Program-made: the position numbers and the translations under genes
The notes under the pieces: generated by a model
What the model saw: only the letters and a program-made list of their open reading frames with translations
Database searches by the model: none
What the model was told of the DNA's origin: nothing
Shown here: positions 35,520 to 44,349 of the stretch, piece after piece
Numbering within the stretch: position 1 is the first letter of the stretch
How the letters are laid out: each line of letters opens with the position of its first letter
Assembly: GCF_902500225.1 (NCBI RefSeq)
Contig: NZ_LR722650.1
Coordinates: 310,001-374,000, forward strand
DNA: 64,000 nt
Direction: 5' to 3'
DNA from: Buttiauxella massiliensis
GTDB lineage: Bacteria; Pseudomonadota; Gammaproteobacteria; Enterobacterales; Enterobacteriaceae

Positions 35520-35810
35520 TTACTTATCGTCGTTACGAATTGATGATGGATGGCGACACAAAGCGTCCACTTGAATATCCATGTAAGGGTATAGCGGCAA
35601 CCCCATTAATATTTCGTGCAGTTCATCAGCATCTTTGACATCAAAAATGCTGATATTTGAATACAGACCGGCAACGCGCCAAATATGTCGCCACTTACCT
35701 TCTTGCTGTAAAGCTTGCGAATAGGCCTTTTCTTTAGCTTTAACTTCTGTAGCTATTGCTTCCGGCATATCTAGTGGAATATTTACCGTCATTTCAACTT
35801 TAAATAACAT
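35520..35810 (-). CDS. catC: CatC, muconolactone delta-isomerase
   Basis: The 96-residue protein is the usual length for CatC (MLFKVEMTVNIPLDMP start, GKWRHIWRVAGLYSN, DELHEILMGLPLYPYM). It isomerises muconolactone to the beta-ketoadipate enol-lactone and forms a decamer in known cases. The start at 35810 has GAGGTG upstream and lies 10 bases after the catB stop. A start at 35861 would overlap catB and add a non-family tail. Confidence 0.95.
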   Translation of the reverse strand: MLFKVEMTVNIPLDMPEAIATEVKAKEKAYSQALQQEGKWRHIWRVAGLYSNISIFDVKDADELHEILMGLPLYPYMDIQVDALCRHPSSIRNDDK

Positions 35811-35820
35811 GTCATTCACC

Positions 35821-36939
35821 TCAATCCTTGCGGCGATAATAGTTGAGTTTATCTTCATCAATTGTTACGCCAAGCCCTGGAGTTTGAGGCAATTCGACGG
35901 AACTATTGGCAAAATGCAGCGGGTTCTCAATAATGTCATCTTTCAGTAATAGTGGGCCGAACATTTCAGTCCCCCACTGCAACGGCAACGTTGACCAGGC
36001 ATGTAAGGAGGCAACCGTACCGATAGTCCCTTCCAGCATCGTCCCGCCATACAAACCGACTCCCGCAGCCTGAGCCACATGGGCCAGCTGCAAAACACTT
36101 GCCGGACCACCTGATTTAGCAATTTTCAACGCGTATGCACCAATAAAACCACGGCGGGCAATATCAAACCCGTCATCGCTGCTGGCAACCGCTTCGTCGG
36201 CAAGGATAGCTGCCCGGCAGTGCTGGCTAAGATGTACCAGTGCTTCACGGTTTTGTGCCGCCACAGGCTGTTCAATCAGATCAATACCCATTGCATCAAG
36301 CTCAGCACAACCGCGCACGGCGGTGCTGGTATCCCACGCCTGGTTCACATCAACTCGAATGCTGGCTCGATCGCCAAGTGCGACCACAATGGCACGGGTA
36401 TGTTGCATATCGGTGCGGAAATCTCGCGCACCAATTTTAAGTTTGAAGGCGTTATGCCGCCCTTCTTCCAGCAGCTTTTCACCTTCAGCAATGTCTTTGC
36501 TGGTGTCGCCACTGGCCAGCGTCCATAGCACCGGAAGTTTCGTGGTGAGTGCGCCACCCAGCAGCGAACTTACCGGTAGACCAAGCGCTTTTCCCTGAGC
36601 ATCAAGCAGTGCGGTTTCAATAGCTGATTTAGCGAAGGTATTGCCACGCACACACTGGTTCATCAGCGCCACAAGGGCATTCACATTATCTGCTGCCTGC
36701 CCGATGAGCAGTGGCGCAAGGTAGGTATCAATTGCCGATTTAATAGCTTCCGGGCTTTCTACGCCGTAACTCAGGCCGCCAATGGTTGTCGCTTCGCCAA
36801 TCCCGACAATACCGTCTGAGCGAGTCAGACGCAGGATAACCAAAGTCTGGCATCCCATGGTGGTCATGGAGAGTTTGTGTGGCCGGATGGTCGGCAGGTC
36901 AACAATCACGGTGTCGAGTTGTTCGATAGTGGCGCTCAT
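35821..36939 (-). CDS. catB: CatB, muconate cycloisomerase
   Basis: The 372-residue enolase-superfamily protein has the catalytic KLKIGA lysine pair region, then metal ligands in RVDVNQAW, LIEQPV and LADEAVAS, and the second lysine in ALKIAKSGG. It lactonises cis,cis-muconate. The start at 36939 (MSATIEQLD) has AAGGGAAGAG upstream. It is the first gene of catBCA-benABCD and lies across a 280-base control region from the IclR gene. Confidence 0.95.
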   Translation of the reverse strand: MSATIEQLDTVIVDLPTIRPHKLSMTTMGCQTLVILRLTRSDGIVGIGEATTIGGLSYGVESPEAIKSAIDTYLAPLLIGQAADNVNALVALMNQCVRGNTFAKSAIETALLDAQGKALGLPVSSLLGGALTTKLPVLWTLASGDTSKDIAEGEKLLEEGRHNAFKLKIGARDFRTDMQHTRAIVVALGDRASIRVDVNQAWDTSTAVRGCAELDAMGIDLIEQPVAAQNREALVHLSQHCRAAILADEAVASSDDGFDIARRGFIGAYALKIAKSGGPASVLQLAHVAQAAGVGLYGGTMLEGTIGTVASLHAWSTLPLQWGTEMFGPLLLKDDIIENPLHFANSSVELPQTPGLGVTIDEDKLNYYRRKD

Positions 36940-37075
36940 ATCTCTTCCCTTGGGCACTTTTAATCAAATAGTTATCACCCATCGGTTGCGGTTGAATAGC
37001 CCCTGCAAACTTAGCGGTGTTTTCTGACAATAGGAGTTCACTCGTCCTGGCGTCAACGGCGGTAATCGAATTTAT

Positions 37076-37090
37076 GTGCGATTATCGACG
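37076..37090. promoter_or_regulatory. Candidate operator of the ben/cat IclR regulator
   Basis: GTGCGATTATCGACG matches 13 of 15 bases of the inverse of the P. putida PcaR site GTTCGATAATCGCAC as I recall it. A related half-site TAATCGAAT lies at 37063-37071. It lies midway between catB and the divergent regulator. The rest of the 280-base gap (36940-37219) shows no gene. Confidence 0.6.
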
Positions 37091-37219
37091 CGTTTCGCTT
37101 ATTCACCGTTAATTTGTGATCCCAGTGGAATATTCTTCATATTGATTGATTCACGATTGTCGCTAAGCAGCGGTTAGCGCATTCTGAAGAACATTCTGAC
37201 GCGACCGTGGGACATTTAA

Positions 37220-38044
37220 ATGGCAGGCAGCAATCCTGAAAACATTGAAGTTATGGCGAGCGAAAATGAAGAAATTCAATCTGTTGCAAAACGCGACCCT
37301 AATTTTATGCTCTCTCTGGCTCGTGGCCTGGAAGTGCTCAACGCTTTTACCCCCCAGCGCCAGCGTTTGACTATTTCGCAACTGAGCCAGAAAACCCATA
37401 TTTCACGCGCCGCTGTACGCCGTTGCCTGTATACCCTTGCGACACTGGGTATGGTGCATAGCCCTGATGGCCGCAGCTATGAATTGCTGCCGCGAGTACT
37501 GACCGTTGGGCATGCGTATCTGGCGGGTACGCCGCTGGCAAAAGCTGCGCAAATATCGCTGGATAACCTGAGTAAAAGCCTGAGCCAATCTTGCTCGGTC
37601 GCCACACTTGATGGAGATGACGTGCTGTATATCGCACGCACGGCAGTCAATAACCTGGTGAGCATCGATATTGGCCGGGGAAGTCGCCTGCCGGCATGGG
37701 CCACATCAATGGGCCGCGTACTGTTAAGCGCATTGCCGGAGGCAGAACTTGAAGCATGGCTGGGACGGGCAAAGCTTATCCGCTACACCCAATACTCGAT
37801 TACGACAATTGCACAATTGCGCGAGGAGATTGCGCTAGTGCGCCGCCAGGGGTATGCCATTAACGACCAGCAACTTGAAATTGGACTGCGTTCTGTAGCG
37901 GTGCCGATGCTGGCACACGGTGGAAAAGTCGTGGCGGCGATGAACGTAGGAGTACCTGCTGCAGAACTTACAGTGGCCGATCTTCGTGCGCAAATATTGC
38001 CGCCGTTACGTCGTGCTGCAGCAGAGTTATCGATGTCACTTTAG
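37220..38044 (+). CDS. IclR-family regulator of the ben/cat cluster (PcaR/PcaU type)
   Basis: The 274-residue protein has an N-terminal winged helix (about 28-90: LARGLEVLNAFTPQRQRLT, ISRAAVRRCLYTLATLGMV) and an IclR effector domain (about 105-265). It resembles PcaR, PcaU and PobR, which respond to beta-ketoadipate-pathway metabolites. It is divergent from catBCA-benABCD. Many other bacteria use LysR (BenM, CatM, CatR) or AraC (BenR) regulators for these genes. An alternative start at 37253 is possible. Its last 9 bases overlap the convergent GNAT gene. Confidence 0.88.
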   Translation: MAGSNPENIEVMASENEEIQSVAKRDPNFMLSLARGLEVLNAFTPQRQRLTISQLSQKTHISRAAVRRCLYTLATLGMVHSPDGRSYELLPRVLTVGHAYLAGTPLAKAAQISLDNLSKSLSQSCSVATLDGDDVLYIARTAVNNLVSIDIGRGSRLPAWATSMGRVLLSALPEAELEAWLGRAKLIRYTQYSITTIAQLREEIALVRRQGYAINDQQLEIGLRSVAVPMLAHGGKVVAAMNVGVPAAELTVADLRAQILPPLRRAAAELSMSL

Positions 38045-38566
38045 GTTGGCGATCCGGTAAACAACATGTCGCCGTAAGGGATGCCCTTCATCCAGAAGGG
38101 GATGATCAAACTCCTCACCGCGCTGCATACCGATTTTTTCCATCACGCACTGCGAAGGGATATTATCCAGCGCGGTAAATGCCACAATTTCTTTCATCCC
38201 ATACTGCTTAAAGCCGATTTCCAATGCTTTACGCGCCGCTTCTGGTGCATAGCCCTTACCCCAGAATGCGTTATCAAGCCGCCAGCCAATTTCAATAACC
38301 GGTGAAAAAGGCAGCTCATAGCCGGGAACATTTAGCCCAACAAAACCTATAAATGCCCCGCTACTTTTCTCCTCCACAGCCCAAAAACCCCAGCCGTTCT
38401 CCGCCATTCGTTGTTCGATAGTCTTGGCCATATCGTCACTTTCTTCACGCGTAAGCGTCTTCGGAAAGTGGCGCATCACTTCAGGATTAGCATTTAACGC
38501 GGCAAACGGCTCGCGGTCGCTCTGTTTCCATTGCCGTAGAATCAGGCGTTCAGTGTGGTACGCCAT
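38036..38566 (-). CDS. RimJ/RimL-type GNAT acetyltransferase
   Basis: The 176-residue GNAT starts with TERLILRQWKQSDREPF. It has the acetyl-CoA site WGKGYAPEAARKALE and the C-terminal NIPSQCVMEKIGM motif, both typical of the RimJ/RimL-like family of ribosomal protein or small-molecule acetyltransferases. It lies two bases upstream of the ydcR stop side and may be co-transcribed with ydcR. The substrate is unknown. It marks one edge of the inserted ben/cat block. Confidence 0.88.
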   Translation of the reverse strand: MAYHTERLILRQWKQSDREPFAALNANPEVMRHFPKTLTREESDDMAKTIEQRMAENGWGFWAVEEKSSGAFIGFVGLNVPGYELPFSPVIEIGWRLDNAFWGKGYAPEAARKALEIGFKQYGMKEIVAFTALDNIPSQCVMEKIGMQRGEEFDHPLLDEGHPLRRHVVYRIANLK

Positions 38567-38568
38567 GG

Positions 38569-39981
38569 CTACTCCTTAATTTGATTTCTGATGAGGTTCG
38601 CTAATGTCTCCACCGCGTGTTGTTCCCGCTCACCTAAAGCCCATGAAGCATTCAGGCGAAAATAGTTATGCCAGGCGCCCCCGGTGGTGAACATTTTGCC
38701 CGGCGCGATACTGATTTTATGGGTTATAGCCTGCTCACTAAGCACGCTGGCATCCATGTATTCCGGCAGTTCAACCCAGACGAAATAGCCACTTTCAGTG
38801 TGATGGATTTTTACTTCCGCGGGGAAAAGCTGATGTAGCGCCTGCAAGGTTTGCTGTTTACGCTCAGCCAGAATGCGCCGCAACTTCCGTAAGTGCGTGT
38901 CGTAGCGCTTGGTCGCCAGATAATCGACCAGAGCCAACTGCATCGGCGAGCTTGTGGAAAGTGTGCTCATTAACTGAAGCTGCTGAATACGACGTGCATG
39001 CTTTCCTGCCGCCACCCAACCAATACGAAATCCCGCCACCAGACATTTTGAAAATGACGAACAATGCAGCGTAATACCCTGAGCATCATATGCACGTGCC
39101 GGTAATGGACGTTCGCGGCCGTAATAAAGCTCGCTATATACGTCATCTTCGATGAGTGTCACATCGTGTTGTTGCAACAATTCAACCAGTTGCTGCTTCT
39201 TTTCTGGTGACAACGTCACGCCAAGCGGGTTCTGGGCGTTGGTCATTAACCAGCAGGCTTTTACTGGATAATCGTTGAGCGCCTGTTCCAGCGCCACTAA
39301 ATCGATACCGTTTTGCGGATCGGTCGCCACAGACAGAGCCTTTAAACGCAAGCGTTCCAGCGCCTGTAGTGCACCGTAAAAACAGGGGTTTTCAACGATC
39401 ACCCAATCCCCCGGTTCGGTCACCGCTTGTAGACTAAGGTTTAGCGCTTCTAGCGCGCCAGCGGTGATGACAATTTCGTCCGGCGAAACTTGCATTCCGT
39501 GTTGTGCATAACGTCGAGCAATTGCGTGGCGCAGCGCTTCATTACCCGGTGGCAAATTTTCAATCACGCTCATCGCTGTTGCCGTTTTACTGACGGTCGC
39601 AAGCGAGCGGTTAAGTTGTTGCAGCGGGAATAAACGTGGGTCGGGGAACGCGGAGCCGAATGGCACTACGGTTGAGTCGCCGCTGGCCTGCAACACATCA
39701 AAAATGTAGGTATTAATATCTACCGCTTCATCACGCGTCACTTTTACAGGAGCTATCGCACTCCGCGTTGCCGGGCGAGATGCCACGTAATAGCCGGACT
39801 GCGGCCGGGCGACAATTACGCCCTGGCTCTCAAGTGTCTGATAGGAATGGCTAACTGTCATAAAACTCATGCCACTTAGCGTGACTTGCTCACGTAGCGA
39901 CGGCAACTTATCCCCAGGAAGCCATGCACCTAGGGCAATTTGATCGATAATCTGTTGGGCAAGGTGCTGGTATTTTTTCAT
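38569..39981 (-). CDS. ydcR: YdcR, MocR-type GntR regulator with aminotransferase domain
   Basis: The 470-residue protein matches E. coli YdcR (468 aa) over its whole length. An N-terminal GntR winged helix (about 1-70: LPSLREQVTLSGMSFMTVSH) is joined to a fold-type I PLP domain, with the PLP lysine in CSSFSKCLVAGFRIGW. MocR proteins sense amines or amino acids through PLP. In E. coli ydcR adjoins ydcS and may regulate that amine uptake operon. Here the two are 8 kb apart with the ben/cat block between. Confidence 0.95.
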   Translation of the reverse strand: MKKYQHLAQQIIDQIALGAWLPGDKLPSLREQVTLSGMSFMTVSHSYQTLESQGVIVARPQSGYYVASRPATRSAIAPVKVTRDEAVDINTYIFDVLQASGDSTVVPFGSAFPDPRLFPLQQLNRSLATVSKTATAMSVIENLPPGNEALRHAIARRYAQHGMQVSPDEIVITAGALEALNLSLQAVTEPGDWVIVENPCFYGALQALERLRLKALSVATDPQNGIDLVALEQALNDYPVKACWLMTNAQNPLGVTLSPEKKQQLVELLQQHDVTLIEDDVYSELYYGRERPLPARAYDAQGITLHCSSFSKCLVAGFRIGWVAAGKHARRIQQLQLMSTLSTSSPMQLALVDYLATKRYDTHLRKLRRILAERKQQTLQALHQLFPAEVKIHHTESGYFVWVELPEYMDASVLSEQAITHKISIAPGKMFTTGGAWHNYFRLNASWALGEREQHAVETLANLIRNQIKE

Positions 39982-40092
39982 TTTTTGGCAGTACCATTTC
40001 TATATCAGAGCGCTAAAAATACGCCAATTTAGTAAACTGTTATAGGCAAATAACGCTTTTTCTCTGCAAGTGTTTAGCGGTAACTCCGCTAT

Positions 40093-40797
40093 TTATTTAG
40101 ATAAACAGCGTTCAAAAGCAGAACGGTTTTTTTCATATAAGTCAGGAGACAGCATTAAGCTATCCCATATGCTGTTATGACCTGCCCCCGGAATAATCAG
40201 AAGATCTTTTTTGGCAGCATTCACTGCAGAATCCGCCAGCTTTTGGGGTATTTCAGAAGGAATGATCGCGTCATTCTGTGCTGCAATAACAAGCAAGTTA
40301 CCCGTGAATCCAGCTGCAATATCCCATGCATCTGTGGCTTCCCAGCTTCGGTGTTTACGAATGATTTGTGAAAAATCAGGACCAAATTTGACCTTGTAAG
40401 CGGACTTTGCGTAAACACCTGGAACCATGAGAATCAAGGATCTCAGTTGAATAGAGGTACTTAGATGCAGCGCATTATAGGCCCCCATGCTTACACCCAT
40501 ACATCCTGACAAAGGATGATTCAGATGGGCAATGACAGCCTCTGCTTGCCTGGTACGGCTCAAGAGAGAAGACTCATATAACTCCCCTCCGGTCTCCCCG
40601 TGACCGATGAAGTCAAAAACAGTCGTTCCATAACCTAACTCTTTTAAAAGAAGGCGATATTTAGAGAAAACCTTGCGATCCTTACCTCCCCCATGGAGCA
40701 TCAAAATATGCCCCTTACAACCAGGTGTAGTCTCGGCAATTATTGTTTTACCGTGAAATGGCACATGGAAAGAGTGGTTTAAAGCTCCGTCGGTCAT
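40093..40797 (-). CDS. Alpha/beta hydrolase, unassigned
   Basis: The 234-residue protein has the oxyanion LHGGGKDR, nucleophile GVSMGA (Ser near 106), a probable acid Asp in AAQNDAIIP and His in GAGHNS. The fold is a serine alpha/beta hydrolase without a signal peptide, so it acts in the cytoplasm. No substrate can be assigned. It is a single gene with about 110 bases to ydcR and 290 bases to hicB. Codon use is more AT-rich than its neighbours. Confidence 0.8.
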   Translation of the reverse strand: MTDGALNHSFHVPFHGKTIIAETTPGCKGHILMLHGGGKDRKVFSKYRLLLKELGYGTTVFDFIGHGETGGELYESSLLSRTRQAEAVIAHLNHPLSGCMGVSMGAYNALHLSTSIQLRSLILMVPGVYAKSAYKVKFGPDFSQIIRKHRSWEATDAWDIAAGFTGNLLVIAAQNDAIIPSEIPQKLADSAVNAAKKDLLIIPGAGHNSIWDSLMLSPDLYEKNRSAFERCLSK

Positions 40798-41027
40798 TGC
40801 GTTACCATGTTCTTATATATGGTTAGTTATCTATTTTTACTGTGGTGCAGTGGTTTATTCAACAAAACAATTAACTTTCACCCGCCATATATAGAGCTTC
40901 GGGGTTTATACAGTCACTTCAAGTATTATTGGTAATGAAATTCTTCGAGTGATGACAAAAAACAGCCATACATACAGAGATCGTTCTGGATTATCGTTGT
41001 TGCTAAAAAATAAAAGACAACATTTTT

Positions 41028-41041
41028 GTTATATTTATAAC
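41028..41041. promoter_or_regulatory. Palindrome upstream of the HicB gene
   Basis: GTTATA-TT-TATAAC is a perfect palindrome 46 bases before the hicB start. It overlaps TATA-rich sequence that could hold a -10 element. It may be the autoregulatory site. The 290-base gap 40798-41086 shows no HicA-like frame. Confidence 0.4.
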
Positions 41042-41086
41042 CTTATATGTTACTGTGCTTGCATCACCAGAAACAAGGTCAGGTAA

Positions 41087-41518
41087 ATGTTTAAATTTTC
41101 GGTAACAGCAGCGTTAAATGACGATACTGATGAGTACGAAATAAGCTCTCGTGATTTTGATAATTTGCACTCAGTCGCTTTTGCTGAGGATGATATTGAA
41201 CTAGAGGCCAGGGATGCTATTACAGCGATGATTGGCGAATTAATTGACTCACGCATACCAGTGCCAACGCCATCGGCTGTGCTGGAGGGCGAGTTAGTGA
41301 TTCATCTTCCTGTGCTTACATGCCTGAAGGCCACTCTTCACAACGCCATGATTAATACCGGGACAAGAAAGGCTGACCTTGCAAGAAAACTTAATCAGAA
41401 AGGCCCTCAGATTGACAGGCTTTTGGATGTCAGCCACGCATCGAAAGTAGAAACTCTGGAGCAGGCCTTATATCTAATAGGATATGAAGTTTCAGTGTCT
41501 GTCTCGAAAGTCGCATAA
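41087..41518 (+). CDS. HicB-family protein without a HicA partner
   Basis: The 143-residue protein has a HicB-type partial RNase H-like domain (about 1-70, degenerate, acidic) and a C-terminal HTH (about 85-135: RKADLARKLNQKGPQIDRLLDVSHASKVETLEQAL, partly shown). HicB antitoxins repress their own promoter. No hicA (about 58 codons) is found upstream or downstream, and a terminator follows directly. It may be a solitary regulator that keeps a lost toxin's antitoxin or controls other genes. Confidence 0.78.
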   Translation: MFKFSVTAALNDDTDEYEISSRDFDNLHSVAFAEDDIELEARDAITAMIGELIDSRIPVPTPSAVLEGELVIHLPVLTCLKATLHNAMINTGTRKADLARKLNQKGPQIDRLLDVSHASKVETLEQALYLIGYEVSVSVSKVA

Positions 41519-41533
41519 AAGAAATAGAACCCA

Positions 41534-41566
41534 TTAGCCGCTAAAGTTTATTTGCGGCTAATATTT
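41534..41566 (+). terminator. Terminator of the HicB gene
   Basis: TTAGCCGC and GCGGCTAA form an 8-bp stem with a 12-base loop, followed by TATTTT. It lies 15 bases after the hicB stop. Confidence 0.6.
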
Positions 41567-41790
41567 TAAATTCAAATCAAACCCTTCCAGGCCAACGGCC
41601 GTGGGCCTTACATGTTTAACTCCTGATTAATACCCATGCTATTTCCAGGCCAATTTAAGCAATGTTACTGCGCGCATAAATATTAAATAAACTTAACAAT
41701 TAAGGCGTATTCAATTGTAGATTTTCAGTTTCTGAATTACACATAAATGGTGTGTACATAAAAAAGATATTCATTGCTGTGTTTGAATTC

Positions 41791-41828
41791 ATCCCGGCAA
41801 TTGCGGAGTCGCATGGCCGGGATTTTTT
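41791..41828 (+). terminator. Intrinsic terminator 108 bases upstream of cioA
   Basis: ATCCCGGC and GCCGGGAT form an 8-bp GC-rich stem with a 17-base loop, followed at once by TTTTTT. It cannot serve hicB, which has its own terminator 230 bases earlier. It may end a short unannotated RNA or act as a leader attenuator of the cytochrome bd operon. The gap 41567-41935 holds no protein gene I can support. Confidence 0.7.
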
Positions 41829-41935
41829 ATCGTTAAGTGAAAACTGTTATAGCTTTATGCTGAGAGTCTGTTTCTACAACCCAGGTGTGACGCGGCTTAC
41901 AATCGAATCGAATCAATTTTTATGCGGAGTACTGC

Positions 41936-43336
41936 ATGTTCGGTTTAGACGCTTTTCATCTGGCAAGAATTCAGTTTGCATTTACTGTCTCCTTCCACAT
42001 TATTTTCCCTGCCATCACCATCGGGCTTGCCAGCTATCTGGCAGTGCTGGAAGGGTTATGGCTGAAATCTAAAAATCCGACTTATCGTTCGCTATACGAT
42101 TTCTGGTCAAAGATCTTCGCGGTTAACTTCGGCATGGGCGTGGTGTCCGGGCTGGTAATGGCCTATCAGTTCGGCACTAACTGGAGCGGTTTTTCTCAAT
42201 TTGCGGGCAGCATCACTGGGCCGCTTTTGACCTATGAAGTGCTGACGGCATTTTTCCTGGAAGCCGGTTTCCTGGGCGTGATGTTGTTTGGCTGGAAACG
42301 TGTCGGGCCTGGGCTGCATTTCTTTGCCACCTGTATGGTGGCACTAGGCACGCTTATCTCGACCTTCTGGATTCTGGCCTCTAATAGCTGGATGCAAACG
42401 CCGCAAGGGTTTGAAATTCACAACGGCCAGGTGGTGCCGGTGGACTGGTTCGCGGTGGTGTTTAACCCCTCCTTCCCTTACCGCCTGTTGCATATGTCGG
42501 TAGCTGCATTCCTCAGTAGTGCCTTTTTTGTTGGTGCATCGGCAGCCTGGCATCTGCTGCGTGGCAACAAAAGCCCAGCCATTAAAACCATGTTTTCAAT
42601 GGCGCTTTGGATGGCGTTAATTGTTGCTCCGCTGCAAGCCATGATTGGTGATATGCACGGACTCAATACCCTGAAACACCAGCCTGCAAAAATTGCCGCT
42701 ATTGAAGGCCATTGGGAGAATGTCCCCGGGGAGCCAACTCCGCTACTGCTGTTTGGCTGGCCAGATATGGAGCAAGAGCGCACGCGCTTTGGTCTTGAAA
42801 TCCCGGCACTTGGCAGCCTGATCCTCACCCATAGTCTGGATAAGCAAGTTCCAGCGCTAAAAGAGTTCCCAAAAGAAGACCGTCCAAACTCAACGATGGT
42901 GTTCTGGTCGTTCCGTATTATGGCGGGCTTGGGCATGTTGATGATTCTGGCGGGCGTGATGAGTTTGTGGCTGCGCTATCGTCATCGTTTATACGAGAAC
43001 CGTGCCTTCCTGCGCTTTATGTTGTGGATGGGTCCATCCGGGCTCATCGCTATTCTGGCCGGTTGGGTCACGACAGAAGTGGGACGCCAGCCGTGGGTTG
43101 TGTACGGTCTGCTGCGCACTAAAGATGCTGTTTCAGCACACGGCAACTTGCAGATGAGCATCAGCCTTTTGACCTTCTTTGTGGTGTATATGTCGGTATT
43201 TGGCGTGGGATATAGCTATATGATCCGCCAAATTAAGAAAGGGCCACAACCTTTTAACGACGACACACCTCCTACGCACGGCACACCTTCTCGTCCGCTC
43301 TCTGCGGCAACTCAATCATTAGAGGAGTTACGTTAA
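41936..43336 (+). CDS. cioA: Cytochrome bd-type (CioA) quinol oxidase subunit I
   Basis: The 466-residue membrane protein is the haem subunit of a cytochrome bd oxidase. The N-terminal haem ligand His is in SFHIIFP (His21), the b558 His in YRLLHMSV, and GRQPWVVYG is conserved near the C-terminus. Its short Q-loop and length (E. coli CydA 522, AppC 514) place it in the cyanide-insensitive CioA group. It oxidises quinol and reduces O2 to water in the inner membrane. The stop overlaps the cioB start (TAATG). It is probably additional to the usual cydAB, which is not in the window. Confidence 0.92.
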   Translation: MFGLDAFHLARIQFAFTVSFHIIFPAITIGLASYLAVLEGLWLKSKNPTYRSLYDFWSKIFAVNFGMGVVSGLVMAYQFGTNWSGFSQFAGSITGPLLTYEVLTAFFLEAGFLGVMLFGWKRVGPGLHFFATCMVALGTLISTFWILASNSWMQTPQGFEIHNGQVVPVDWFAVVFNPSFPYRLLHMSVAAFLSSAFFVGASAAWHLLRGNKSPAIKTMFSMALWMALIVAPLQAMIGDMHGLNTLKHQPAKIAAIEGHWENVPGEPTPLLLFGWPDMEQERTRFGLEIPALGSLILTHSLDKQVPALKEFPKEDRPNSTMVFWSFRIMAGLGMLMILAGVMSLWLRYRHRLYENRAFLRFMLWMGPSGLIAILAGWVTTEVGRQPWVVYGLLRTKDAVSAHGNLQMSISLLTFFVVYMSVFGVGYSYMIRQIKKGPQPFNDDTPPTHGTPSRPLSAATQSLEELR

Positions 43337-44349
43337 TGGGCGTCGACCTGTCAGTTATCTGGTTTGTCATTATTGTCTTCGCCACACTTATGTACATCGT
43401 GATGGATGGTTTTGATCTCGGCATCGGTATTCTGTTTCCGTTTGTTCGTGACGCAGATGACCGCGATGTGATGGTGAATAGCGTGGCTCCCGTTTGGGAC
43501 GGCAACGAAACCTGGCTGGTTCTCGGGGGGGCTGCATTATTTGGGGCATTCCCTCTCGCATACGCCGTTATTATTGATGCACTCACCATTCCGTTAACGT
43601 TAATGCTCATTGGCCTGATTTTTCGTGGTGTGGCATTCGAGTTCCGCTTTAAAGCAACGCCTGCGCATCGGCCTTTCTGGGATAAAGCATTTATTGGTGG
43701 TTCAATAGTGGCGACGTTTTGCCAGGGCATTGTGGTTGGGGCGGTAATTTCTGGCTTCCCGGTCATCGGGCGCACCTTTGGTGGCTCTCAACTGGACTGG
43801 ATTACACCGTTTAATCTGTTCTGTGGAGTTGGTCTGGTGGTGGCATATGCGCTACTGGGGGCGAGTTGGCTGGTCATGAAAAGCGAAGATCCTTTGCTGA
43901 AAACCATGCGTAAAGTCGTAAAACCACTGCTGGTGATGATGTTGGCTGTTACCGCGATTATCAGTATCTGGACGCCACTTGCTCATCCGCAAATCGCTGC
44001 CCGCTGGTTTAGCCTGCCGAATCTGTATTTCCTGTTGCCGGTACCCCTTCTGGTGGTGTTGTGCAGCATCTGGTTATGGAAAGCAGTCGGTTCCGAGGAA
44101 AGCTGGCATAGCACACCGTTTTTGCTGACGCTGGGGCTGATTTTCTTAGGCTTTAGCGGACTCGGCATCAGTATCTGGCCCTATCTCATTCCGCCGTCAA
44201 TTACGCTTTGGCAGGCTGCAGCGCCACCGCAAAGTCAGGGCTTTATGCTGGTCGGCGCGCTGTTTATTATCCCGATCATTTTGGTTTACACCTTCTGGAG
44301 CTATTACGTTTTTCGCGGAAAAGTACAACATGGCGAGGGGTATCACTGA
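43336..44349 (+). CDS. cioB: Cytochrome bd-type (CioB) quinol oxidase subunit II
   Basis: The 337-residue protein has about nine hydrophobic helices and the CydB signatures MDGFDLGIG and WDGNETWLVLGG. It is shorter than E. coli CydB (379 aa), as is usual for CioB. It assembles with CioA. Both ends overlap neighbours by one base (TAATG with cioA, TGATG with the DUF2474 gene), showing a tightly coupled three-gene operon. Confidence 0.93.
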   Translation: MGVDLSVIWFVIIVFATLMYIVMDGFDLGIGILFPFVRDADDRDVMVNSVAPVWDGNETWLVLGGAALFGAFPLAYAVIIDALTIPLTLMLIGLIFRGVAFEFRFKATPAHRPFWDKAFIGGSIVATFCQGIVVGAVISGFPVIGRTFGGSQLDWITPFNLFCGVGLVVAYALLGASWLVMKSEDPLLKTMRKVVKPLLVMMLAVTAIISIWTPLAHPQIAARWFSLPNLYFLLPVPLLVVLCSIWLWKAVGSEESWHSTPFLLTLGLIFLGFSGLGISIWPYLIPPSITLWQAAAPPQSQGFMLVGALFIIPIILVYTFWSYYVFRGKVQHGEGYH

